Below, piece after piece: positions 5,926 through 13,104 of a stretch of 13,235 nt of DNA. Source of the DNA: JACDDK01 sp038198445 (lineage in GTDB: Bacteria; Actinomycetota; Rubrobacteria; Rubrobacterales; Rubrobacteraceae). The translations under genes and the position numbers were made by a program. The stretch is taken from contig JBBPZZ010000158.1 of the NCBI GenBank assembly GCA_038198445.1, positions 1 through 13,235 on the forward strand, written 5' to 3'. Within the stretch, counting starts at the first letter, position 1. The number at the start of each line of letters is the position of its first letter. The notes beneath the pieces are model-generated. The model was not told where the DNA came from, made no database searches, and saw only the letters and a program-made list of their open reading frames with translations.

Positions 5926-6723
5926 ATGAGCGAACATCTACGCGAACAGCAAGAGCTCGACATCGGGATCTTGCGCGAGGCGATCCAAGAGGAGTACGCC
6001 GAGGTCGCGAACCACCCGACGAAGGGCTTCCACTTCCACACGGGGCGTCCGCTGGCGCGCATCCTGGAGTACCGCGACGAGTGGTTGGAGGGCATCCCGG
6101 AGTCCTCTATAGAGTCGTTCGCCGGTACTGGGAACCCCTTCAGCCTGGGTGAGGTCCAAGCAAGCGAGAGGGTGGTGGACATCGGCTCGGGCGCTGGGAT
6201 AGACAGCCTGATCGCCGCCAAGATGGTCGGTCCCGAGGGGAATGTAATCGGGGTGGACATGACACCGGTCATGCTCGAGAAGGCGCGTGCCGCGGCTGAA
6301 GAAGCCGGGCTTGAGAACGTGGAGTTTCATCAGAGCTACGCTGAGGAGTTGCCCGTCCCGGACAGCTGGGCCGACGTGGTGATCTCAAACGGCGTGCTCA
6401 ACCTGATGCCGGACAAGCCCGCCGTGCTTATTGAGATGTTCCGCGCCCTCAAGCCAGGCGGACGGCTGCAGATCGCCGACATCCTGGTGCAAAAAGCCGT
6501 ACCTGAGGAGGCCAAACGCAAGATAGACCTCTGGACCGGGTGAATCGCCGGGGCTCTGCTGGAGGCAGAGCTAGAGGCCATGGTCGTGGCCGCCGGTTTC
6601 GAAGGGTTCGAGATCACCTGGCGCAAGGACGTATTCAGCGGCGCGCCCCAGGCGGGTAGCGCGGCGAGCTTCGGTACCCTGGGGATAAACTTCCGGGCCC
6701 ACAAGCCGGCCGATGAGAAATAA
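5926..6723 (+). CDS. ArsM-like SAM methyltransferase with in-frame TGA at the conserved Cys (candidate selenoprotein)
   Basis: Codons 1-205 encode a class I methyltransferase: an N-terminal region with FHFHTGRPLA and SFAGTGNPFSLG, motif I VVDIGSGAG (83-91), VIGVDMTP (107-114), NGVLNLMPDK and LKPGGRLQIADILV. Codon 206 (6541-6543) is TGA. Translation beyond it continues for 59 sense codons (IAGALLEAELEAM, AASFGTLGINF) to TAA 6721-6723, giving 265 residues. The context LWTG-TGA-IAGAL matches the C-x-G-A-L motif of arsenite methyltransferases, whose Cys (C156 in human AS3MT) binds arsenic. Reading TGA as Sec would place Sec at that catalytic position, and the protein would then have no other Cys. 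A hairpin suitable as SECIS follows. The next gene starts inside the read-through frame (ATG 6713), which suggests the full frame was selected. The Shine-Dalgarno AAGGAG is at 5915-5920. The alternatives are a nonsense mutation giving a 205-residue fragment, or a sequence error. Confidence 0.8.
6541..6573 (+). promoter_or_regulatory. Candidate bacterial SECIS element 1 (TGA plus hairpin)
   Basis: TGA 6541-6543 is followed by a perfect 7-bp stem, GCTCTGC (6553-6559) with GCAGAGC (6565-6571), closing the 5-nt loop TGGAG. Sixteen nucleotides separate TGA from the loop, at the short end of the accepted bSECIS range (about 16-37), and the loop has G at position 2 as that model requires. The stem also encodes ALLEAE, so coding constraint may produce part of the symmetry. 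Confidence 0.5.
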
Positions 6724-7906
6724 AGCGGTTGTAACGTCGAGCCGCGAGGCGCCGGCCCAGAAGACGCCCGCCCGGCCTACTGAGAAAGGTGGATATTCGC
6801 AGGGCGATGCCATCGGCACTAACACCCTGAGGGGTATGCTGGAGCGGGGAGATTCGGTCACGGTCGTTGACGTGCGCACAGCCGAAGAACGCGCCGAGTG
6901 GTCGATCCCCGGCAGCGTACACTTCGATACCTACGATGCTCTAAACGCCGGAGACGAGCATGCTATGGAAGGGCTTGACCTGCTAGACGCTGCGCCCGTG
7001 GTCACCGTGTGCGGAGCCGGGAAGACCAGCATGATCGCCGCCGATCAACTACGACGGCAAGGTTACGAGGCATCATCGCTGGAAGGCGGGATGAAAGCCT
7101 GGAGCCTCGCCTGGAACACGGCTGAGGTAGAAGTGTCCGGCACCGACGCCGAGGTCGTCCAGGTCAGGCGCACGGGCAAGGGCTGTCTCTCCTACCTTAT
7201 CGGCGCTGGAGGTGAAGCGGCGGTGATCGACGCCGCGGTGGACCCGGAAGTGTACGTAAGTCTGGCGGAGGAACATGGCTGGCGCATCACCCACGTACTC
7301 GACACCCACGTCCACGCCGATCATCTCTCCCGCTCTAGGACGCTCGCAGACTTGAGCGGGGCAAAGCTACACATGCCTGAAGGAGCACCACTCTCCTACC
7401 CGTTCTCGGCCGTAGCCGACGGGGGCGAGATTCGGATCGGCGAGGCGAGGCTGCGGCCGCTGAGGACACCGGGGCACACTCCGGAGAGCACCAGCTACCT
7501 CCTGGACGGCAAAACCCTCTTCACCGGCGACACCCTGTTCCTCTCCTCGGTCGGCCGCCCCGACCTGGAAGCCAGTCCCGAGCGCGCCCGGCAGAAGGCG
7601 CGGACTCTCTACGGCTCATTGCGCCGTATGCTGGAGTTGGCCCCAGAAACACTCATCCTTCCCGGACACACAAGCGAGCCGATTCCCTTCGACGGGAAGC
7701 CCATCGGCGCGGCGCTCCGTGAAGTGCGAGAGAGCGCGCCTTTATTAGTCGAGGACGAGGAGGGTTTCGTTGAGAAGATAGCGGGCCGGGCTTCTCCTAC
7801 TCCCGAAAACTACGAGCGCATCGTGGAACTCAACCGATCTGGAGAACAGCCGGAAGGCGATCCCACGGAGCTGGAGGCCGGCGCCAACCGCTGCGCCGCA
7901 GGCTAG
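6713..7906 (+). CDS. Rhodanese-MBL fold protein, probable persulfide dioxygenase/sulfurtransferase
   Basis: A 397-residue protein with a low-complexity N-terminus (1-30), a rhodanese domain (about 33-135, VVDVRTAEERAEWSIPGS, catalytic loop CGAGKTS with C100) and then a metallo-beta-lactamase fold domain (about 145-345). The MBL metal ligands are visible: H199, H201, D203 and H204 in THVHADH, H255 in TPGHTPES, D273 in FTGDTLF and H319 in LPGHT. This ligand set matches ETHE1-type persulfide dioxygenases, which oxidise glutathione persulfide or related persulfides. The rhodanese domain precedes the MBL domain, the reverse of the MBL-rhodanese order in CstB-like fusions. ATG 6713 lacks an obvious Shine-Dalgarno and overlaps the end of the read-through methyltransferase frame by 11 nt, so coupling is likely. 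In the arsR operon it supports a role in sulfane-sulfur handling. Confidence 0.88.
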   Translation: MRNKAVVTSSREAPAQKTPARPTEKGGYSQGDAIGTNTLRGMLERGDSVTVVDVRTAEERAEWSIPGSVHFDTYDALNAGDEHAMEGLDLLDAAPVVTVCGAGKTSMIAADQLRRQGYEASSLEGGMKAWSLAWNTAEVEVSGTDAEVVQVRRTGKGCLSYLIGAGGEAAVIDAAVDPEVYVSLAEEHGWRITHVLDTHVHADHLSRSRTLADLSGAKLHMPEGAPLSYPFSAVADGGEIRIGEARLRPLRTPGHTPESTSYLLDGKTLFTGDTLFLSSVGRPDLEASPERARQKARTLYGSLRRMLELAPETLILPGHTSEPIPFDGKPIGAALREVRESAPLLVEDEEGFVEKIAGRASPTPENYERIVELNRSGEQPEGDPTELEAGANRCAAG

Positions 7907-7925
7907 ATGGGACAAAGAGGCGCGC

Positions 7926-9201
7926 ATGGCCGAAAGCCCCTCGTCATCTTCCGTCCGTCTGGGACTCAAGGAGAACTGGCGCCAGTTCTCGCTTTTGGTC
8001 CTAATCAACGCCTTCGTCGGCGGGGCGGTGGGGCTGGAGCGCACGGTCGTCCCGCTGCTCGGCTCGCAGGTCTTCGGGCTTGTCACCAAGACGGCCATCC
8101 TCTCGTTCATCGTCTCCTTTGGGGTGGTAAAGGCGCTCTCTAACCTCGCGGTAGGCAATCTGGTGGACCGCTTCGGCAAGAAGAGGCTGCTCGTGGCCGG
8201 GTGGGTCGTGGGAGTGCCGGTGCCGTTCATGATCATGCTCGCCCCCTCGTGGGGTTGGATCGTCGCCGCCAACGTCCTTCTGGGCGTAAACCAGGGCTTC
8301 GCCTGGTCGATGGCCGTCAACATGAAGATAGACCTCGCGGGACCGCGCCTGCGGGGCCTCGCCACTGGACTCAACGAGTTCGCCGGATATGCTTTCTTGG
8401 GCATCACGGCGTTTATCACGGGTTACATCGCCTCCGCCTATGCCCTCAGACCGCAGCCCTTCTATCTCGGCGTGGGGTACGTCATCGCGGGTCTGGTGCT
8501 CTCGGCCTTTTTCGTGCGCGACACGAGGGAGCACGTCCGGCTGGAAGCTAGCCAAAGCCAGTCCGATTCGGAGGATGACGAGAAACCAACCTTCCGGGAA
8601 GTATTCTCGACGACCTCGTACAAGAACCGCAACCTGTTCGCCTGCTCGCAGGCGGGTCTGGTCAATAACCTCAACGACGGAATGAGCTGGGGGGGTCTTC
8701 CCGTTGTTCTTCTCGGCGTTCGGGCTGGGCGTGGAGCGCATCGGCATCCTCAAGGCCGTCTATCCTTTCATCTGGGGCGTGTTGCAGGTTGCAAGTGGTC
8801 CTTTAAGCGACCGGATCGGGCGGAAGGGCTTGATCGTGAGCGGTCTGTGGGTGCAGGCGGTGGGGATGTTCGTCATCCTGGCAACCCGGAGCTTCGGATG
8901 GTGGTTTCTGGGCAGCGCAATCATGGGTCTCGGTACGGCGATGGTCTACCCGACCCTTATCGCCGCTGTCTCCGATTACTCCCATCCCACCTGGCGGGCG
9001 AAGTCCCTGAGCGTCTACCGTTTCTGGCGCGACCTCGGCTACGCCGTCGGCGCACTCTTCGCCGGGATTATTGCCGACCTCTTCGGGCTCTCGTGGGCCA
9101 TAGGCTCCGTGGGGGCGTTGACGTTCTTCTCCGGGGTGGTCGTGGCAATCTCAATGCGAGAAGGAGAAGAAAGCAGCAGGGTAGAAAACGAGAAAGGATG
9201 A
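7926..9201 (+). pseudogene. MFS transporter, frame broken in a run of seven G
   Basis: The first part (from ATG 7926) encodes a signal-free N-terminus and about seven membrane helices, with the MFS loop 2-3 motif GNLVDRFGKKR and a charged central loop (about residues 205-235). At 8689-8695 a run of seven G shifts the frame. With six G the protein continues from NDGMSW into GVFPLFFSAFGLGVERIG and runs to TGA 9199-9201 with a second MFS motif (GPLSDRIGRKG) and about five more helices, 424 residues in all. As given, the first frame diverges after residue 256 into a non-homologous tail. The transported substrate cannot be read from the sequence. Its place between a persulfide dioxygenase-like gene and a methyltransferase suggests export of a sulfur or metalloid compound. 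The lesion may be genuine, slippage-correctable at the homopolymer, or a sequencing error. Confidence 0.9.
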
Positions 9202-9208
9202 TAAAAGC

Positions 9209-9907
9209 TTGAAGGACATGATGGCAAGGGACGTGCAGGAGTTTTTCGAGCGCGTGGCGACGGACTGGGACACGATGCGCCTTGCCTACTACGACGAGCG
9301 GGTGATCGAGAGGATGGCGGAGATCTCCAACCTGGATGAAGGCATGACCGTGGCCGACATCGGCACCGGGACGGGCTTCGTCGCGGCCGGCATCGCCCCG
9401 CGGGTCAAGAGGATCTTCGCCGTGGACAACTCGCCGGCGATGCTGGAAGTCGCAGAGAAAAACCTCGGCGAGCTCAGGGTCGCAAATGTCGAACTGCTCG
9501 AAGGCGACGTCACCGCGCTGCCACTGGAAGACAACTCCGTGGATGCGGCGTTTGCCAACATGGTACTCCACCACGCCGAGGACCCCACAGCTATGCTCCG
9601 GGAGATGGCTCGCATCGTGAAACCCGGAGGCGTGGTGGCGATAGTGGACGAGGTCGAGCATCCTTTCGCTTGGATGCGCGAGGAGCACGCCGATGTCTGG
9701 CTCGGCTTTGAGAAGAAGCAGGTTGAGGGCTTCTTCCGCGAGGCGGGCCTTGCCAGCTACAGTTACGAGCCACTCGGGATGCAATGATGCATTCACTCCA
9801 CGACCTCGGGCGAGGTCGCCGACATAAAAATCTTCGTGGCTTGGGGCACGATCGTCCCGACCATCGTCCCGAATTCCGGTCCGATCCGCTCGGATCCTCG
9901 ACGGTAA
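9209..9907 (+). CDS. Second SAM methyltransferase with in-frame TGA beside a Cys (candidate selenoprotein)
   Basis: Codons 1-192 encode a class I methyltransferase of the UbiE/ArsM-related group: EFFERVATDWD, motif I VADIGTGTG (48-56), FAVDNSPAMLEVAEKN (70-85), ANMVLHHAEDP (116-126) and IVKPGGVVAIVDEVEHPF (136-153). Codon 193 (9785-9787) is TGA. The frame then continues C194, IHSTTSGEVADIKIFVAWG, and on to TAA 9905-9907. I recall homologues having a Cys-rich segment followed by an IFVASG-like C-terminus at this place, so TGA would stand for the first Cys of a CC pair (U193-C194). A perfect hairpin follows. The protein could start at TTG 9209 (AAAGGA at about 9194-9199 as Shine-Dalgarno) or at ATG 9218 or 9221. 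It lies 7 nt after the MFS frame. About 19 residues after IFVAWG look unusual, so the extreme C-terminus may be degenerate. Confidence 0.72.
9785..9818 (+). promoter_or_regulatory. Candidate bacterial SECIS element 2 (TGA plus hairpin)
   Basis: TGA 9785-9787 is followed by the perfect 7-bp stem CGACCTC (9801-9807) with GAGGTCG (9812-9818), closing the 4-nt loop GGGC. Twenty nucleotides separate TGA from the loop, inside the accepted bSECIS window, and the loop begins with G. Distance, stem length and loop G all agree with the general bacterial SECIS model. Confidence 0.55.
9851..9872 (+). repeat. 12-bp-period direct repeat (ATCGTCCCGA x2)
   Basis: ATCGTCCCGA occurs at 9851-9860 and again at 9863-9872. 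It lies in the tail of the second methyltransferase frame, after the conserved end, where coding looks degenerate. It preserves the frame. Confidence 0.7.
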
Positions 9908-9941
9908 TCAGCACCTCGGGGGCGCGGGACGCTCTGCGCAG

Positions 9942-10154
9942 ATGCCGGTAGGCTTTCTAACCAGCGAGCAGCGGCGCGCCTACGGCCGCTACTCAGGCGA
10001 GCCCACCGACGAGCAACTCGCCTGCTTCTTCGAGGGATTGCTGAAGGCTCTCAGGCTGGACGATTACGAACCCAGAAGGCCCCCGCCCTGCGATGCTGCA
10101 GCAGGTCCCAGGTCCTCTTCGTCTACACGGAGGTTATCTAGAAACCAGCGCTAG
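9942..10154 (+). pseudogene. N-terminal fragment of a Tn3-family transposase
   Basis: The first ~30 residues, MPVGFLTSEQRRAYGRYSGE continuing PTDEQLACFF, match the N-terminal domain of Tn3-type transposases (pattern MP--FL--EQ---YGR--GEPT-EQL--FF). Tn3 transposases are near 1000 residues. Here similarity stops at about 10030 and the frame ends after 70 codons. No terminal inverted repeat, resolvase or catalytic domain is visible. This is a remnant, consistent with past transposition at the end of the arsR operon. The following 9-40 codons (LLKALRLDDYEP) are not recognised and may come from another broken gene. Confidence 0.6.
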
Positions 10155-10240
10155 TGGAATCTTTCTGCCAATCCTCATCCAGCCAGGTGTCCCGGCTCTT
10201 GTGAATCGGTCTCCTTTGAATTGGAAAATTTGGACGACAG
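10031..10240. other. Gene-free stretch after the transposase remnant
   Basis: Apart from the non-conserved end of the Tn3-fragment frame, I see no gene, clear promoter, terminator or tRNA here. The second half (from about 10140) is less GC-rich than its surroundings. The CcdA-like gene on the minus strand ends at 10241 without an obvious terminator hairpin. Confidence 0.5.
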
Positions 10241-10900
10241 TCAATTGCTCGGGTCGAAATATGGCGTTGCGGTGTACAGGACGTAGCTGGCCACGGCGAG
10301 GAGTACGACGCCAATCACGTAAGGAGCCACCCCGCCGAGGCGCGCGAAGCGTTCGAAGAGCTTCGCCGCCCTTTCGGAGAAGGCCAGGGGGATCAAAGGC
10401 AGCGAGAGAGCGAGGCCGAAGACGAAGAGCGCGGCGAAGCCCCAGAGCACCCCCGAGGCGGCACTCCCGCCCAGCAGGGCTAGCATCAGGGGGTAGACGC
10501 AGGCAGGGAGGTTAAGGCCGAACAGAAGCCCCAGTCCCAGGGAGCGGTCGCCATGCTTCGGGAGCAGCCGGTCGAAACGGAGGCGGCCGAAGAGGCCCAG
10601 GCGGAAGCGGGCGTCGAGGATGACGGTGACGCCCAAAGTCAGGTACAGGAACCCGAGAAATAGCCAGAGTCCCTTCTGGGCCGAGAAGATGAGGCTACCC
10701 ATAAGGGCCACGCCGATCCCGAACACCCCCAGGACCACGGAGCGGCTCAGGGCGAACTTGACAGTCTCCGTGAGTCGCGTGGGACGGTTCTTCTCGCGCA
10801 GGTAGGAGAGGAAGATCGCGTTGGCGCCAAGAGAGCACGGCTCTACGAAGCCCAGGAGCCCCAGTCCGAAGGCCAGAGCAAGCACGTAGGGTTCGCTCAC
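10241..10900 (-). CDS. CcdA/DsbD-like membrane thiol-redox protein
   Basis: A 219-residue integral membrane protein with about six helices. The paired cysteines expected of CcdA/DsbD transmembrane domains are present: C22 in GFVEPCSLGANAIF and C134 in GLNLPACVYPLML. Members carry electrons from cytoplasmic thioredoxin to extracytoplasmic thiols. Next to metal ATPases they may serve metalloprotein assembly or keep thiols reduced (inference). I chose GTG 10898-10900, because it overlaps the TGA that ends the complete ATPase frame (GTGA, 4-nt overlap) and begins exactly where the family-like sequence starts. A longer frame from ATG 10972 would read 24 implausible residues antisense to nothing conserved. 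The coupling shows that the two minus-strand genes were one operon. Confidence 0.85.
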   Translation of the reverse strand: MSEPYVLALAFGLGLLGFVEPCSLGANAIFLSYLREKNRPTRLTETVKFALSRSVVLGVFGIGVALMGSLIFSAQKGLWLFLGFLYLTLGVTVILDARFRLGLFGRLRFDRLLPKHGDRSLGLGLLFGLNLPACVYPLMLALLGGSAASGVLWGFAALFVFGLALSLPLIPLAFSERAAKLFERFARLGGVAPYVIGVVLLAVASYVLYTATPYFDPSN

Positions 10901-11058
10901 TTGGGCAGCCGCCCGGCGAAGGAGTTGGCGAGCACCAGGCTCACGCTCGCGGCCATCGCGAGCATGGCCCACACCGGCGCCACGAGGCCCGAGGTTGCCG
11001 CCAGGACCCCCGCACCGTTGAAGAGGAGGGCCAGCACCACGTTGGTGAAGGTGAGGCG
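10897..11058 (-). pseudogene. Severed C-terminal tail of the P-type ATPase (last two membrane helices)
   Basis: After the TAG at 11059-11061 the same frame continues for 53 sense codons to TGA 10897-10899. It encodes LTFTNVVLALLFNGAG and VWAMLAMAASVSLVLANSF, which are the final two transmembrane helices of P1B ATPases, with the conserved N and FN---G positions and the M-x-x-S pattern. The tail is undamaged and ends in a 4-nt overlap with the CcdA-like start. This indicates that the ATPase once extended through it and that the TAG replaced a single sense codon, most simply TAC or TAT (Tyr). Confidence 0.8.
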
Positions 11059-13047
11059 CTAGCTGCGCCCGGCGAGCTCGCGAGCCTCAACCAGCGTGCC
11101 GAGCTTAGCGCCCGTTATTACTATGTCCGCCGCGTCCACGGCGACGTCGGTGCCCGCGCCGATGGCGATTCCGAGGTCGGACTGCATGAGGGCCGGCGCG
11201 TCGTTGATGCCGTCGCCGACCATCGCCACCCGGAAGCCCTGCTCTTGCAGCTCCCGTACCACCCGTGCCTTGTCTTCGGGCAGAACCTCCGCGCGGTACT
11301 CGGCGATGCCCACCTGCTCGGCGACCGCCCGGGCGGTCCTCTCGTTGTCGCCGGTGAGCATGACCGGTTCTAGGCCGGCCGCCTTCAGGCGTTCGACGGT
11401 CTCTCGGGCGTCGTCCTTGATCCGGTCGGCCAGGGCTATGAGGGCCGCCGGTTCGCCGTCTACGGCCAGGACGACCACGGTGTTGCCGGCTGTCTGTAGG
11501 GCCTCTATCTCCTCGCGCACCGGGGAGAGGTCCGCACGCTCGTCCTCGACGAATCGCGGGCTGCCGACGGCGACGGCGTGACCCTCGACCTCCGCCCTCA
11601 CCCCCGTGCCGGGGGCAACCTCGAAGTCGCGGGTAGACGGGACCTCCAGGTTTCGGGCCTCGGCTGCTTCAACCACGGCGCGGGCGAGCGGATGTTCGGA
11701 GGAACCTTCGGCCGCGGCGGCGAGCGAGAGCACCTCTTCGTCCTCGTAACCGTTTAGGGCGACGACTTCGGCGACGGTCGGGTGGCCGTGGGTAACGGTG
11801 CCGGTCTTATCCAGCACTACCTTCTTTACGTCCTTGAAGACGTGGAAGGCCTCGCCCGAGCGCATGAGGAAGCCCCGCTCGGCCGCCTCTCCGCTTCCCC
11901 TTATGATGGCGAGAGGAGTCGCCATCCCGAGAGCGCACGGGTAGCCCATGACCAGCACTCCGAGAGCGGCGAACCCGGCCCTCACGAGGTCGGGCTCACC
12001 GCCCCAGGTCCACTCCCCGACCGTCCACAGCAGAAACCCTGTGGCGCTGGCGGCGAAGACGGCGGGTACGAAGACCAGGAGCACCCGGTCCACGAGCCTC
12101 AGGATGCCGGGCTTCAAGGCCCTGGCTTCGGCCACCTGCCTTGCGACATTCCTTAAGAAGGTGTCCTCGCCCACCCTCGTCACCCGCATGACGAAGGCGC
12201 CGGCCTGGTTGAGGGAGCCGCCGATCACCTCGTCGCCCTCCAACTTGTCCTGTGGGAGGGACTCGCCGGTCACCAGGCTCTCGTCCACCGCCGAGGCGCC
12301 TTCCTCCACCACGCCGTCCACGGGGACACGCTCGCCGGGCCTAACGCGCACCAGGTCGCCGGCGGCGAGCTCTTCGAGGGCCACCTCTTCCTCTCGCCCG
12401 TTTCCCGTGAGGCGGCGGGCCGTAGGCGGCTCGAGCTCCAGGAGCTTTCGCACCGACTGCGAGGCGCGCACGTGCACCAGGACCGAGGCGTAGCCCCCGA
12501 TGAGGTGGAAAGCGAGGACGAAGACCGTCGCCCCGAAGAATCCGCCCGAGGGGAACGCCGGTACGAGGAGGCCCACGAAGCCTCCCGAAAGGCCGCCTAT
12601 GGAGGCGGCGGAGACGAGCACGTCCTGGTTGAGGATGCCGCGCCTCACCGACTGGAAACCGTTGCGGAAGATTATGAAGCGCGCCGGGCCGAAGAAGAGG
12701 AAGAGGGCCAGCACTCCCATCACCGCCGCGAGGAAGATGCTCTCGCCGACCAGGAGCATCGTGCCCATGAGCGCTGAGGCTGCGGCCAGGAGTCCGCCCG
12801 AGAGTACCGCCTTGCGGCGGGCGGCGGCCAGCTCCTGCTCTTCTTCGGTGAAGATCTCCGCCGCATCGGGGTCTCGGGCCGTGTAGCCGAGGTCTTCGAG
12901 GGTCTCCCGGATCTCGTGTTCGCCGATCTCGGTTGGGTCGTAGCGGATCAGGGCCTCCTCGTGGGCTATGGAGACCTGCGCGTCCTCGACCCCTTCGAGG
13001 CGTGAGAGACCCTTATGGATCGACTCGGTGCACAGGGAGCAGTGCAT
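11059..13047 (-). CDS. P1B-type heavy-metal translocating ATPase with YPC motif, interrupted by TAG
   Basis: A 662-residue open frame. It begins inside a heavy-metal-associated domain (MHCSLC, the CxxC metal site) and continues with membrane helices, an actuator motif VTGESLP, the transmembrane metal-site motif YPCALGMATPL, DKTGTVT (phosphorylated Asp), SSEHPLARAV (HP motif), MLTGDN and GDGINDAPAL. These identify a P1B cation exporter driven by ATP. Copper exporters normally have CPC at the membrane site; YPC is uncommon and leaves the metal uncertain. The 3' end is cut by TAG at 11059-11061, which removes the last two helices. The 5' end is also incomplete: the upstream in-frame sequence LQLKVGG is clearly part of the same HMA domain, yet no ATG, GTG or TTG lies in frame between 13047 and the window edge. 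The gene is therefore probably non-functional as given. Confidence 0.88.
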   Translation of the reverse strand: MHCSLCTESIHKGLSRLEGVEDAQVSIAHEEALIRYDPTEIGEHEIRETLEDLGYTARDPDAAEIFTEEEQELAAARRKAVLSGGLLAAASALMGTMLLVGESIFLAAVMGVLALFLFFGPARFIIFRNGFQSVRRGILNQDVLVSAASIGGLSGGFVGLLVPAFPSGGFFGATVFVLAFHLIGGYASVLVHVRASQSVRKLLELEPPTARRLTGNGREEEVALEELAAGDLVRVRPGERVPVDGVVEEGASAVDESLVTGESLPQDKLEGDEVIGGSLNQAGAFVMRVTRVGEDTFLRNVARQVAEARALKPGILRLVDRVLLVFVPAVFAASATGFLLWTVGEWTWGGEPDLVRAGFAALGVLVMGYPCALGMATPLAIIRGSGEAAERGFLMRSGEAFHVFKDVKKVVLDKTGTVTHGHPTVAEVVALNGYEDEEVLSLAAAAEGSSEHPLARAVVEAAEARNLEVPSTRDFEVAPGTGVRAEVEGHAVAVGSPRFVEDERADLSPVREEIEALQTAGNTVVVLAVDGEPAALIALADRIKDDARETVERLKAAGLEPVMLTGDNERTARAVAEQVGIAEYRAEVLPEDKARVVRELQEQGFRVAMVGDGINDAPALMQSDLGIAIGAGTDVAVDAADIVITGAKLGTLVEARELAGRS

Positions 13048-13104
13048 TCCTCCGACCTTGAGCTGTAGCCTGGCGGAGCCGTCCCCCTCGGCTCTCTCGG
13101 GACG

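Noticed and set aside
7907..8143. 78-codon frame starting right after the MBL gene
   Set aside because: It overlaps the MFS start in another frame, shows no motif, and the MFS frame has clear membrane helices and an AAAGAGG ribosome site.
776..9907. Alternative genetic code in which TGA is a sense codon
   Set aside because: TGA is the normal terminator of several intact genes here (141-779, response regulator, minus-strand methyltransferase, CcdA-like), and Trp is encoded by TGG throughout.
11059..11061. Pyrrolysine at the ATPase TAG
   Set aside because: The position in P1B ATPases has no known need for Pyl, no Pyl machinery is in view, and the gene is also damaged at its 5' end. Nonsense mutation or error is simpler.
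11096..12886. Plus-strand Ser/Arg/Thr-rich frames over the ATPase
   Set aside because: Composition typical of antisense frames. The ATPase motifs (DKTGT, GDGINDAP) are on the minus strand.
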